Source: Acidimicrobiales bacterium
GTDB lineage: Bacteria; Actinomycetota; Acidimicrobiia; Acidimicrobiales; SHLQ01
Length of the DNA: 64,000 nucleotides
Assembly: GCA_020629635.1 (NCBI GenBank)
Contig: JAHDCX010000017.1
Location: forward strand, 1 to 64,000
Reading direction: 5' to 3'
The notes beneath the pieces are model-generated. The model was not told the DNA's origin, did not search any database, and was given only the letters and a program-made list of their open reading frames with translations. Shown piece by piece: positions 1 through 11,246 of the stretch (position 1 is the stretch's first letter; each line of letters opens with the position of its first letter). The position numbers were made by a program, and so were the translations under genes.

Positions 1-2602
1 TCAGTGCGGTGAGCAACCCGTAGGCGGCGAAGAGCGGCATCGGAGCGAAGGCGAGGATGCCGAAGCCGATGGCCGAACTGATCGCCGAGGCGACGAGCGC
101 CAGGCCCGTGCCCTCGCCGGCGATCCGTACGGCGTCATCACGGCTGCCGGTGCGGTCGAGCTCTTCGCGGTATCGGGCGATGAAGTGGATGGCGAAGTCG
201 ATGCCGATGCCGATCGAGACCGCAGCGATCGTGGCCGTCACGAGGTTGATGGCGTAGCCCGTGGCGTACATGAAGGCGTACAGCCAGGCGACGACCATGA
301 TGATCGGCACGATGGCGGCGAGGCCGTAGCGCAGCGACCGCAAGAAGATGCTGCCGATGAGAAGACAGGCGAGCAGCGCGACGGGGAGCGAGACCTGGAG
401 CGCACGGTTGGTGGCGTCGAGCGACGCTTCCCGGACGAGCGCCGAGCCCGTGACCTCGACGAAGCTGCCGCCCAGATCCTCGGAGAGGTCGTCGGCGATC
501 GGCGCCAATGCATCACGCACGGCGGTGACCGATTCCTGGGCCCGAGAGTCGACGACGCCCATCTGGAACACGGTCCGGCTGTCGGCGCCGTCGAGCCGAA
601 CGACCGTGTTGACGTCGTCGGGCGTCATGGCCAACCGCTCGGCGTCGAACGGGACGCCCATCTGGCTGGCGACGCCGATGAGTGCCTCGATCTGCTCAGT
701 GGTGTCTGGGATGGCGTTGTCGTCCGTGTCGGTGACGGTCACCCCGGTCTGTGCGGCGACGATGTCGAGGAGCGGGCCCTGGGTGAAGGCCGTGTCGAAG
801 ACTTCGAGGATGCCGCCCTCGACGAGCACGTCGCCCGAGTCGTTGCGGGCGAGCGACGGGGTGTCGAGCGCCTCGATCTCGTCGATTCGAGTGGCGATCG
901 CGGCGAGCGCCATCGGGTCGGTGAGGTCGCCCTCGATGTAGAGCTGGGCGGGCTCGCCACCGCGATCGCCGACGTGGGTGTCGAGCTGGTCGAGGCCGAT
1001 CACGAAGTCGGTGTCGGCAGAGAAGAAGTCTTCGACGTCGAACTCAGCCGGCACCTGAATGGCGAAGACCGCGGCGGCAGCGGTGATCACGACCGCCGCC
1101 GGAATGACGAGGGCTGGCCGGGTGGCCAGTGCGGCGACGCCGCGGCCGAGCGGCTTGGCGAGACGGGATTCGGCGCCGTCGAGATCGACGTCGCCGACCC
1201 GCTCGCCATCCTTGCGGCGCTGGATCATCCACGGCACCACGAGAGTGGCGACGACGGTGACGACCGAAAGGATCGCGCCGAGCCAGGGGAGGACGAACAC
1301 CAACAACAGCACCGACGCCATCGCCATCTGTCCGGCGAGCACGGCACCGAGGACCCGCAGGGCGGTGGATCGGCGGCCGACGGCCGGAGTCGGGACGTCG
1401 GCTTCGATCTTGGCGATGATCATCGGGGCGACGACGCCGAGCAGCAGATACGCCGAGGCCAACGCGATGGCGGCGCCGATGCCGAACTGGTTGATCGATT
1501 CGATCCCGGAGGTCAGGTTGGCGAGGAACGCCGTGGCATCCGAAGCGAGCGCGAGCAGCAAAGCTCCGGACACGGCCGTCATGCCTGCGACGAACGCGGA
1601 GGCCGAGCGGCGACCTTCGGCGCGTTCCTCTCGGTAGCGACCGATCGCGTGGAAGGCGAAGTCGACACCGAAGCTCACCATGGCGATCGGCACGATCAGC
1701 GAGAGGACGAGGTCGTCCTTGAGGCCGATCAGATTGGAGATGCCCTTCAGCCAGATGATCAGCGCCAGGAAGCTGGCCGACACGGTCGCCATCACCCAGT
1801 AGCTGCGGAACGTGAGCCCGACGAGGATCAGGACCGCGAGGATGGTGAAACCGATGAACGGGCCGGCCACGGCACCCTGCTCTTGTGAGGTCAGGTTGAC
1901 GTCGATGGCCACGCCGTTTGCCTGCCAACCGTCGACGCGGAACGCCTCTTGGATCTCCCGGTCGAACTCTTCTGCCTCGGTTCCGCTTCCGAGGGTGACC
2001 GAGGTGTTGCCGAAGCCGAGGGCGTCGTTGTCGGAGAGGACCGCGATGAACAGGGCCGGCACGGTCCACCCGTCGGCCCCACGTGTGGATTGGGCCGAGA
2101 TCCCGAGGACGGTCGAGCGTTCGCCGAGCTCGTCGATGATCGCGGAGCCGACGCTTTGGATCTGCTCGTCGGTGGCGCTGGCGATGCCGTCGACGCCTCG
2201 AGCCCGAAGTTCGGCGTCGGCGAGATCGGCCAGCGTCAACACGCCGTCGACCTCGGTCGTGGTCTCGGTGTCGAAGAACGAGAAGAGGGTCGAGCCGAGC
2301 TCTGGGTCGGCCCGGAGTGCGTCTTCGGCGGCGAGCAGGCTGCCGAGCGCTTCTGCGGTCAGGACGTTGCCCGATTCGTGTTCGACGATGATGCCGGTGG
2401 GGTGCACGGATGACACGAAGGTCTCGTCGATGAGGTCGCGAGCCAGGAACACGTCGCCCTCGGGTTCGGGCGAGGCGGATTCGGTTGGGGCCATCGTCAG
2501 GAACGGCACGAGGAGGAGGGCCGTCAGGGCGATGACGGCCGAAACGACCCGCCCGGGGTGGCGCTGGAGATGTTCGTAGGTGTTGGTCAGTCGATCGGTC
2601 AT
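1..2602 (-). CDS. MMPL/RND-family exporter, 3' end cut by window edge
   Basis: The reverse strand is open from an ATG at 2602 to the window edge (867 codons, no stop), so the C-terminus is missing. An N-terminal membrane segment lies at about residues 18-35, followed by a periplasmic domain, a membrane block, a second periplasmic domain and a second membrane block: the internal duplication of RND transporters. The motif SFGVDFAFHAIGRYREER recurs as SIGIGIDFAIHFIARYREE in the second half; the Asp-Phe pairs sit where MmpL proteins carry the proton-relay Asp-Tyr. A GGAGG ribosome site lies 8 nt before the ATG. The family exports lipids or hydrophobic compounds across the inner membrane; the substrate here is unknown. 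The gene is divergent from a TetR gene and shares its operator, so repression by that protein is likely. Confidence 0.9.
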   Translation of the reverse strand, partial: MTDRLTNTYEHLQRHPGRVVSAVIALTALLLVPFLTMAPTESASPEPEGDVFLARDLIDETFVSSVHPTGIIVEHESGNVLTAEALGSLLAAEDALRADPELGSTLFSFFDTETTTEVDGVLTLADLADAELRARGVDGIASATDEQIQSVGSAIIDELGERSTVLGISAQSTRGADGWTVPALFIAVLSDNDALGFGNTSVTLGSGTEAEEFDREIQEAFRVDGWQANGVAIDVNLTSQEQGAVAGPFIGFTILAVLILVGLTFRSYWVMATVSASFLALIIWLKGISNLIGLKDDLVLSLIVPIAMVSFGVDFAFHAIGRYREERAEGRRSASAFVAGMTAVSGALLLALASDATAFLANLTSGIESINQFGIGAAIALASAYLLLGVVAPMIIAKIEADVPTPAVGRRSTALRVLGAVLAGQMAMASVLLLVFVLPWLGAILSVVTVVATLVVPWMIQRRKDGERVGDVDLDGAESRLAKPLGRGVAALATRPALVIPAAVVITAAAAVFAIQVPAEFDVEDFFSADTDFVIGLDQLDTHVGDRGGEPAQLYIEGDLTDPMALAAIATRIDEIEALDTPSLARNDSGDVLVEGGILEVFDTAFTQGPLLDIVAAQTGVTVTDTDDNAIPDTTEQIEALIGVASQMGVPFDAERLAMTPDDVNTVVRLDGADSRTVFQMGVVDSRAQESVTAVRDALAPIADDLSEDLGGSFVEVTGSALVREASLDATNRALQVSLPVALLACLLIGSIFLRSLRYGLAAIVPIIMVVAWLYAFMYATGYAINLVTATIAAVSIGIGIDFAIHFIARYREELDRTGSRDDAVRIAGEGTGLALVASAISSAIGFGILAFAPMPLFAAYGLLTAL

Positions 2603-2656
2603 TTCGGTCCTCCGGACTCCGGCCGCAGTTGCCAGTGTCAAGTTGCTGGTGAGTGC

Positions 2657-2685
2657 ACCGTACGAATGCGTCTTTCCACTGTCAA
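2657..2685 (-). promoter_or_regulatory. Promoter of the MMPL exporter
   Basis: On the reverse strand TTGACA (2685-2680) is followed after 17 nt by TACGGT (2662-2657), leaving a leader of about 50 nt before the ATG at 2602. The -35 box lies inside the left arm of the operator palindrome, so a bound repressor would block it. Confidence 0.6.
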
Positions 2686-2703
2686 GAGAAAATCTTGACA
2701 GTG
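2677..2703. promoter_or_regulatory. Palindromic operator, probable TetR binding site
   Basis: Perfect 11-bp inverted repeat CACTGTCAAGA-N5-TCTTGACAGTG in the gap between the divergent MMPL and TetR genes. Each arm contains the TTGACA -35 box of one of the two genes. Size and position fit a TetR operator giving repression of the exporter and autoregulation. The binding itself is inference. Confidence 0.75.
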
Positions 2704-2725
2704 GCAGCGTTGTCTCGTTTACATT
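2695..2725 (+). promoter_or_regulatory. Promoter of the tetR gene, leaderless type
   Basis: TTGACA at 2695-2700 is followed by TTTACATT at 2718-2725. The TACATT reading ends 6 nt before the GTG start at 2732, so the transcript probably begins at or next to the start codon. The -35 box overlaps the right arm of the operator. Confidence 0.6.
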
Positions 2726-2731
2726 GGGGGT

Positions 2732-3346
2732 GTGGCTGTGAAGGAATCCTCGACGAAGACCCCGTATCACCACGGAGATCTGCCGTCTGCGCTCCGTGCG
2801 GCAACCGCAGAGCTCGTGGCAGAACGGGGGCCGAGCGGGTTCTCGCTCCGTGAGGTTGCTCGTCGTGCGGGGGTGTCCCACGCCGCACCGGCTCACCACT
2901 TCGGTGATTCGAAGGGGCTGCTCACCGCAGTAGCCGCCGACGGCTTCGGGCAGCTCAACACGGCGTTTGCCGCAGCCGGGGAAGGCGTCGACGATCCGAT
3001 CGAGCGGCTCAACGCCATGGGCAAGGCCTACGTCCGAACCGCGTTCGACTTTCCCGGACATTTCGGTGTCATGTGCAGCGGTGACCTGATCGACCACGAC
3101 AACGAGACCTTCAGTCACAACGCCGAGCGGGCCTACGAGACGCTGCTTCAGGCCATCCGTGATGTCCGTGACGCGGTCAATCCGAACCTCGACGTCGACG
3201 CAGCGGCGACCTTGACGTGGTCAATGGTTCACGGATTCGCCGTGCTCAGCCTCGGCGCCGACAACAAGGTCGACGGAATCGAGCATCTCGACCACCGCAT
3301 CGACCAGTTCACGCAGCTGCTGATCAACGGCTATGCCGCCCGCTGA
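2732..3346 (+). CDS. TetR/AcrR-family transcriptional regulator
   Basis: 204 residues. The N-terminal helix-turn-helix is clear at about residues 30-58 (FSLREVARRAGVSHAAPAHHF), and the C-terminal ligand-binding half carries a TWSMVHGFAVL stretch like the WHG subfamily. The GTG at 2732 is chosen because a -10 box ends 6 nt upstream and no Shine-Dalgarno site is present. It is divergent from the MMPL exporter with one palindrome between them, so it most likely represses exporter and itself, with a hydrophobic ligand as inducer. The ligand is unknown. Confidence 0.9.
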   Translation: MAVKESSTKTPYHHGDLPSALRAATAELVAERGPSGFSLREVARRAGVSHAAPAHHFGDSKGLLTAVAADGFGQLNTAFAAAGEGVDDPIERLNAMGKAYVRTAFDFPGHFGVMCSGDLIDHDNETFSHNAERAYETLLQAIRDVRDAVNPNLDVDAAATLTWSMVHGFAVLSLGADNKVDGIEHLDHRIDQFTQLLINGYAAR

Positions 3347-3443
3347 GGACACAATCAGGTGCGGAGCGCCTGCCCGCTGAGCTCCTGAGCGACGATCATT
3401 TCACCCTTGCCAGAATCGCGCTGCTTCATTACCGTCGTCGTCG

Positions 3444-3618
3444 TGCGGTGAGAGAAGGTCACCGCGACCTGCCGAAGGTGCAACGCTGTCGGTCCTGCCC
3501 GGATCGGTGACGGAAACTCTCAGGCTCCAGGATCGCCGCACGCACAACTCTGGAAAGCCGCTCACCTCCGGGTGAGCGCACCAACGGGGCTCAATCTCTC
3601 AGGTTCGAAGACAGAGGA
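3444..3618 (+). ncRNA. Tandem glycine riboswitch upstream of gcvT
   Basis: Two successive aptamers can be read. Each has the glycine-aptamer core: aptamer 1 has CGGTGAGAG, GCCGAAGGTGCAA and AACTCTCAGGC (about 3444-3525), aptamer 2 has CTCTGGAAAG, a variable hairpin, CCAACGGGGC, ATCTCTCAGG and a closing ACAGAGG (about 3545-3618). The start of gcvT lies 47 nt downstream. In known examples glycine binding turns on the cleavage operon. The two-aptamer layout is seen directly; the ON-switch behaviour is family knowledge. Confidence 0.9.
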
Positions 3619-3665
3619 CAGTCGGGCACACGCCGCCACGAGCGGACGACACCACTGGACCTCGC

Positions 3666-4778
3666 ATGACCGAATCAGCACCCCAGCCCCTGCACACGAC
3701 CGCACTCCATGACTGGCACGTCGACCACGGAGGCCGCATGGTCGACTTCGCCGGATGGTCCCTACCCGTCTTCTACGAGACGGGCGCCATCGACGAACAC
3801 CACGCCACTCGCCGATCGGTCGGACTCTTCGACATCGACCACATGGGACAGATCACCGTCGCCGGCCCCGGCGCCGTTGATGCTGTCGATCGTCTCGTGA
3901 CCTCCGACATCGTCGGGCTGCAGGTCGGCGCCGCCCGGTACGGGCTGCTGTGCGCGGAGGACGGTGGCGTGATCGATGACGTCATCGTGTACCGCACCGA
4001 GGTCGAGACGTACATGGTCGTGGTCAACGCGGCCAACCGCGAGACCGACTTCGCCCACATCACGGCCTCGACGTCTGGCGTCGACGTCGTCGACCGTTCC
4101 GACGAACTCGCGATGATCGCCGTGCAGGGACCTGAGGGGATCGCGCTGCTCGACGCCTGCACGGGTGGCGCCGCATCGGCGACCGAGCGATTCCACTCGT
4201 CGCCGGTCGCGTTGTTCGGCCAGACGGCGTTGTTCGGTCGCACCGGCTATACCGGTGAGGACGGTGGCGAGTTGTACATCTCGGGCGACGTCACCGCTGT
4301 CTGGACGGGTCTGATTGCCGCCGGCGCGGACCACGGCATCGACGTGACGGCGGTCGGGCTCGGTGCCCGTGACAGCCTTCGGTTCGAACCCGGCTATCCG
4401 CTCTATGGGCACGAGCTCAGCCGGTTGATCAACCCCTTCGAGGCGCGCCTGAGCTGGGCGGTCGACCTCGACGGCGCTGACTTCATTGGCCGAGATGCGC
4501 TTGTTGCGATCAAGGAGGCCGGTGTCGCACGCCGGCTCGAAACAATCGTGCTCGACGAACGCGGTGTCGCCAGGGAGGGGGCACACGTGCTCGATGTCGA
4601 CGGCGACGAGCTCGGTGTCGTCGTGTCTGGCATGTTCTGCCCGACCGTCGATCTGTTCGCCGCGAACGTCTTCTTGCCCCGCAGCCATGGTGCCGTCGAT
4701 ACCGACGTGATCGTCGACATCCGAGGACGCACCAAGCGCGCCCACGTCGCCACCCGACCCCTCTACCGGAGGACCTGA
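3666..4778 (+). CDS. gcvT: Glycine cleavage system T protein (aminomethyltransferase)
   Basis: 370 residues, the normal size. It transfers the methylene carbon from the aminomethyl-lipoyl arm of GcvH to tetrahydrofolate, releasing ammonia. The N-terminal HGGRMVDFAGWSLPVFY block, the central FGRTGYTGEDGGELYI folate-domain motif, and GLGARDSLRFEPGYPLYGHEL are all typical of GcvT. It is the first gene of gcvTPH, 47 nt after a glycine riboswitch. Its TGA overlaps the gcvP ATG (TGATG), so translation is probably coupled. Confidence 0.97.
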   Translation: MTESAPQPLHTTALHDWHVDHGGRMVDFAGWSLPVFYETGAIDEHHATRRSVGLFDIDHMGQITVAGPGAVDAVDRLVTSDIVGLQVGAARYGLLCAEDGGVIDDVIVYRTEVETYMVVVNAANRETDFAHITASTSGVDVVDRSDELAMIAVQGPEGIALLDACTGGAASATERFHSSPVALFGQTALFGRTGYTGEDGGELYISGDVTAVWTGLIAAGADHGIDVTAVGLGARDSLRFEPGYPLYGHELSRLINPFEARLSWAVDLDGADFIGRDALVAIKEAGVARRLETIVLDERGVAREGAHVLDVDGDELGVVVSGMFCPTVDLFAANVFLPRSHGAVDTDVIVDIRGRTKRAHVATRPLYRRT

Positions 4779-7639
4779 TGGAATCCGTGAACCGAACCTT
4801 CGCCGACCGCCACATCGGCCCCGATCCCACCGAGATCGACAAGATGCTCGCGACGATCGGCGTCGAGTCGATCGACGACCTGATCGACCAGACCATCCCC
4901 GACGACATCCGATTCGACGTCGACGGACGACGCCTTGATCTGGCCCCTGCCGTCTCCGAGGTCGAGGCACTCCGCCAGCTCGCGGAGATGGCCGCGAAGA
5001 ACCGGGTGGTTCGATCGCTGATCGGGCTCGGGTACCACGACACGGTCACGCCGCCGGTCATCTTGCGCAACGTGCTCGAAGATCCGGGCTGGTACACCGC
5101 CTACACGCCGTACCAAGCCGAGATCGCGCAGGGCCGCCTCGAAGCGCTGCTGAACTTTCAGACGATGGTCGCCGACCTCACCGGACACGAGATCGCCAAT
5201 GCATCCCTGCTCGACGAGGGCACCGCGGCCGCCGAGGCGATGACGATGGCGCGCCGCATGAAGGGTCGGCGCACGAGGGCACACCGGTTCGTCGTCTCCG
5301 ACTCCTGCCACCCCCAGACGCTCGCCGTGCTGGCCACCCGAGCCGAACCGCTCGGCATCAGCCTCGAGGTCGGACCGATCGACGAAACCACACTCGACGC
5401 GCTCGATGACGACGTCTTCGGGGTGATGGTTCAGTACCCCGACACCGTCGGTGGCCTCGCGGCACCCGCAACTGGCGCAGCCGAACTCGCCGACTGGGAA
5501 CGGTTCGCGTCACGGGTCCACGACGCCGGCGCGGTCGTCGTCGCCGCCACGGACCTCCTCGCCTGCACGACCATCGTTCCGCCGGGGGAGTGGGGCGCAG
5601 ACCTCACTGTCGGAAGCTCCCAACGCTTCGGCGTCCCGATGGGCGCCGGTGGCCCCCACGCTGCGTTTCTCGCCACCGCCGAGGCCAACGCCCGCAACCT
5701 CCCCGGGCGGCTCATCTCGCAATCCGTCGACGCGCACGGCAACCCGGCCCTGCGGATGGCGTTGCAGACGAGAGAGCAACACATTCGACGCGACTCTGCG
5801 ACGTCGAACATCTGCACGGCGCAGGTCCTCCTCGCCGTGATCGCCTCGATGTACGCCGTCTACCACGGCCCTGAGGGGCTTCGGGGCATCGCCGCCTCGG
5901 TCCATCGACAGGCCCGCCGGTTCGCCTCGACCGCAGTGGCAGCCGGATACACGGTTCGCCATCGGGCAGGATTCGACACGGTCGTGCTCGATGCCGGAGC
6001 GGCTCTGGGATCCCTGATCGAGAACGCGCTCGCCGCCGGCTTCAACCTTCGGGCGTTGGACTCCGGCGCGGTTGGTGTTGCGTTCGACGAGACGATCACC
6101 GACGCCGACCTCGACGCGCTCTGCCAGGCCTGCTTCGGACAATCAGCGGCGGAGACGACCGACGGGTTCGACATGCCAGAGTCGCTGCAACGGGCGACAC
6201 CGTTCTGCACGCATCCGGTCTTCAACAGTCATCACTCCGAGACCCGGATGCTTCGCTACATCACGGCGCTGCGCAACAAGGATCTCTCGCTCGCCCACTC
6301 GATGATCCCGCTCGGGTCGTGCACGATGAAGCTGAACGCGACCACCGAGATGATTCCGGTCACGTGGGAGAACATCGGACGCCTCCACCCGTTCGCGCCC
6401 GCCGACCAGCTCGCCGGCACAGCCGAGCTCGTCTCTCGGGTCGAAGCTCAACTCGCCGAGATCACCGGCTTCGCTGCCACCACGGTCGAGCCGAATGCGG
6501 GATCGCAGGGCGAGTACGCCGGTCTCTTGGCGATCCGGTCGTACCACGCATCACGCGGGGACGCCGATCGCACGATCTGCCTGATCCCGTCGTCCGCACA
6601 CGGGACCAATCCGGCGAGTGCGGTGATGGCCGGCATGGACGTCGTCGTCGTGGCTACCGACGACGACGGCAACATCGACGTCGACGACCTCTGGGCGAAA
6701 GCGGCCGAGCACGCCGCGACCCTCGGCGCCTTGATGATCACCTACCCGTCGACCCACGGCGTCTTCGAGACGTCGATCCGGACCGTCTGCGAGATCGTGC
6801 ACAAACACGGCGGCCAGGTGTACCTCGACGGCGCCAACCTCAACGCCCAGGTCGGGCTCTCCCGCCCCGGGGACTACGGCGCCGACGTGTGTCACCTCAA
6901 TCTGCACAAGACGTTCTGCATCCCCCACGGTGGAGGCGGGCCCGGCGTCGGGCCGATCTGCGTCGCCGAGCACCTCCGCGACCACATACCGACCGGCGTC
7001 AGCGCAGCGCCATGGGGATCGGCGTCGATCCTGCCGATCTCGTGGGCGTACATCGCGATGATGGGTCCGGATGGTCTTGCCGACGCGAGCCGCCTGGCCG
7101 TGCTCAACGCCAACTACATGGCCGCAAGGCTCGAGCCGCACTTCCCGGTGCTGTACCGAGGCGCTGATGGCCGGGTGGCCCACGAGTGCATCATCGACAT
7201 CCGTGACTACCGCGAAATCGCCGACGCTGAAGACATCGCCAAGCGACTGATCGACTATGGATTCCACGCGCCGACCATGTCGTGGCCGGTGGCGGGCACG
7301 CTCATGATCGAGCCGACCGAGAGCGAAGACCTCGACGAGATCGACCGGTTCTGCGATGCGCTGATTTCGATCCGCGACGAGATTCGTGAGGTCGAGACGT
7401 CCGGCGTCGACCCCGAGACCAGCGTGCTACGGCATGCGCCGCACACGGCGGCAGCCGTCAGCGCGGAGGACTGGGATCGGTCATACACGAGGACCCAGGC
7501 CGCCTGGCCGGCGCCCTGGTCGGCGGCTCGAAAGTTCTGGCCGTCGGTCGGACGCGTCGACAACGCCTTCGGCGACCGCAACCTCCAGTGCACCTGCCCA
7601 CCCCTCTCCAGCTACACCGATCAACCCGAGGAGAACTGA
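4778..7639 (+). CDS. gcvP: Glycine dehydrogenase (decarboxylating), P protein
   Basis: 953 residues: the fused homodimeric form with N- and C-terminal halves in one chain. It decarboxylates glycine with PLP and passes the aminomethyl group to lipoyl-GcvH. The start FADRHIGPDPTEIDKML and the PLP site HLNLHKTFCIPHGGGGPG (Lys about 711) are diagnostic. The start overlaps the gcvT stop by one base, with GGAGGA just upstream inside gcvT. gcvH begins one base after the stop. Confidence 0.98.
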   Translation: MESVNRTFADRHIGPDPTEIDKMLATIGVESIDDLIDQTIPDDIRFDVDGRRLDLAPAVSEVEALRQLAEMAAKNRVVRSLIGLGYHDTVTPPVILRNVLEDPGWYTAYTPYQAEIAQGRLEALLNFQTMVADLTGHEIANASLLDEGTAAAEAMTMARRMKGRRTRAHRFVVSDSCHPQTLAVLATRAEPLGISLEVGPIDETTLDALDDDVFGVMVQYPDTVGGLAAPATGAAELADWERFASRVHDAGAVVVAATDLLACTTIVPPGEWGADLTVGSSQRFGVPMGAGGPHAAFLATAEANARNLPGRLISQSVDAHGNPALRMALQTREQHIRRDSATSNICTAQVLLAVIASMYAVYHGPEGLRGIAASVHRQARRFASTAVAAGYTVRHRAGFDTVVLDAGAALGSLIENALAAGFNLRALDSGAVGVAFDETITDADLDALCQACFGQSAAETTDGFDMPESLQRATPFCTHPVFNSHHSETRMLRYITALRNKDLSLAHSMIPLGSCTMKLNATTEMIPVTWENIGRLHPFAPADQLAGTAELVSRVEAQLAEITGFAATTVEPNAGSQGEYAGLLAIRSYHASRGDADRTICLIPSSAHGTNPASAVMAGMDVVVVATDDDGNIDVDDLWAKAAEHAATLGALMITYPSTHGVFETSIRTVCEIVHKHGGQVYLDGANLNAQVGLSRPGDYGADVCHLNLHKTFCIPHGGGGPGVGPICVAEHLRDHIPTGVSAAPWGSASILPISWAYIAMMGPDGLADASRLAVLNANYMAARLEPHFPVLYRGADGRVAHECIIDIRDYREIADAEDIAKRLIDYGFHAPTMSWPVAGTLMIEPTESEDLDEIDRFCDALISIRDEIREVETSGVDPETSVLRHAPHTAAAVSAEDWDRSYTRTQAAWPAPWSAARKFWPSVGRVDNAFGDRNLQCTCPPLSSYTDQPEEN

Positions 7640-7640
7640 C

Positions 7641-8042
7641 ATGTCCGAGACCAACAGCCCGACCGACCTGCGCTACAGCACCGACCACGAGTGGGTACGC
7701 ATCGAGGAGGGCGCCGACGGACCCGTCCTGCGCATCGGAATCACGGACTACGCCCAGGACGCCCTCGGCGACGTCGTGTTCGTCGAGTTGCCCGCGGTCG
7801 GGTCGACGATCACCTCCGGGGACAGCGTCGGCGAGGTCGAGTCGACCAAGTCGGTGAGCGACATCTACGCGCCGGTGACCGGTCGGGTCGTCGAGGTGAA
7901 CGAGGCTCTGGCTGACGAACCGTCTGCGATCAACTCGGACCCCTACGGCGGCGGATGGCTGTGTGTGGTCGCCGACTTCGATCCGACTGCGGTGGAGGCA
8001 CTCATGGATGCTGCCGCATACACCTCATTGATCGCCGAATAA
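7641..8042 (+). CDS. gcvH: Glycine cleavage system H protein (lipoyl carrier)
   Basis: 133 residues, full length. It carries the lipoyl arm that shuttles between GcvP, GcvT and the L protein. The lipoylation site is VESTKSVSDIYAPV with Lys70; the N-terminal RYSTDHEWVR and the C-terminal NSDPYGGGWL are conserved. The ATG at 7641 is chosen over an upstream in-frame extension because AGGAG lies 6-10 nt before it and the extension would overlap gcvP. The L protein (lpd) is not in the window. Confidence 0.97.
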   Translation: MSETNSPTDLRYSTDHEWVRIEEGADGPVLRIGITDYAQDALGDVVFVELPAVGSTITSGDSVGEVESTKSVSDIYAPVTGRVVEVNEALADEPSAINSDPYGGGWLCVVADFDPTAVEALMDAAAYTSLIAE

Positions 8043-10358
<2,316 letters not shown>

Positions 10359-10361
<3 letters not shown>

Positions 10362-10616
10362 TTTTCGCTGCGAGTTCGCGCCCTTCGGGCGCTCATGCGC
10401 AGATTGCCGGAGGCCCACTCCCGCACGGACCGGCCGAGCCGGCTCCGTGCTGATTTTCGCTGCGAGTTCGCGCCCTTCGGGCGCTCATGCGCAGATTGCC
10501 GGAGGCCCACTCCCGCACGGACCGGCCGAGCCGGCTCCGTGCTGATTTTCGCTGCGAGTTCGCGCCCTTCGGGCGCTCATGCGCAGATTCTCGCTGCGAG
10601 TTCGCGCCCTTCGGGC
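10359..10616. repeat. 92-bp tandem repeat after icd
   Basis: Two identical 92-bp units (10359-10450 and 10451-10542), a third truncated unit (10543-10589, first 47 bp) and a fourth short copy of the core (10591-10616). The first unit starts exactly on the icd stop codon. Each full unit holds two hairpins: GCGCCC-TTC-GGGCGC, and a longer imperfect stem with arms ACGGACCGGC and GCCGGCTCCGT. It separates convergent genes, so terminator function is possible. 92 is not a multiple of three, so the open frames through it are not a repeated protein. Confidence 0.9.
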
Positions 10617-10625
10617 TTGCCGCGG

Positions 10626-11246
10626 TCAGTCGTCGTCTGTGGACTCCTCGTCTGCTGAGTCGTCCTCTTCGGGTTCGTCCTCGTTGGACGCCGTTTGCTC
10701 AGGCGAGTTCAGCGAGCGCCGCCGGGCGAGGATGTACCACTCCCGCGCAGCCATCGAGCCGAAGCTGAAGCCGAACGGGGACGCCAGAAGCAGGCCGGTG
10801 AGGAACCAGGCGAAGCGACTCGGCACGACCGACAGACCGAAAATCGATTGAGGACGGAGCCGTTCGGTCCACGAGTTGGGCGCACCCGGATCGAACACCC
10901 ACGCTTCGGGGCCGCGGGTGAGCAGCCACCACGCCCCGATCGCCGCAACGATCACCCAGAGGCCCTCGACGATCTCGCCGCCATCGGGGATCAGCGCCTT
11001 CTTGAAGGGGCCGAGCCTGCCGCGCTGATGCACACGTCGCGTCCACGCGGCACCGAGCAGCCCAAGGACCCCAAAGGAGATCACGACACCCGTGAGCAAC
11101 CAGCTGCCGCCGCTCCCGACGGAGCACGTGCCCGTGTCGCAGAGCACCTGCTCGTCACCGGCGCGGCCATGGACGATCCGAAGCCCGATGCCGATGGCCA
11201 CGAGGGTGATGAGCGGTGCGAGTACCCAGAATCGACGCACCGTCAC
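10626..11246 (-). CDS. Membrane protein of unknown function with acidic tail
   Basis: 206 residues; no family recognised. Four hydrophobic segments are visible, near residues 7-22, 48-65, 94-110 and 144-164. The last 35 residues are strongly acidic (EDEPEEDDSADEESTDDD), probably a cytoplasmic tail. Its ATG overlaps the stop of the upstream rhomboid gene (ATGA), so the two are co-transcribed and translationally coupled. It could be a partner or modulator of the protease, which is only inference from position. Confidence 0.75.
   Translation of the reverse strand: MTVRRFWVLAPLITLVAIGIGLRIVHGRAGDEQVLCDTGTCSVGSGGSWLLTGVVISFGVLGLLGAAWTRRVHQRGRLGPFKKALIPDGGEIVEGLWVIVAAIGAWWLLTRGPEAWVFDPGAPNSWTERLRPQSIFGLSVVPSRFAWFLTGLLLASPFGFSFGSMAAREWYILARRRSLNSPEQTASNEDEPEEDDSADEESTDDD

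Noticed and set aside
185-1888. Long forward-strand open frame opposite the MMPL gene
   Set aside because: Composition is Asp/Glu/Arg/Gly-rich with no fold pattern, typical of an antisense frame in high-GC DNA. The reverse strand encodes a clear MMPL protein.
10395-10768. Small repeated-peptide genes in the tandem repeat
   Set aside because: 92 is not divisible by three, so the frame changes in each unit. No ribosome site.
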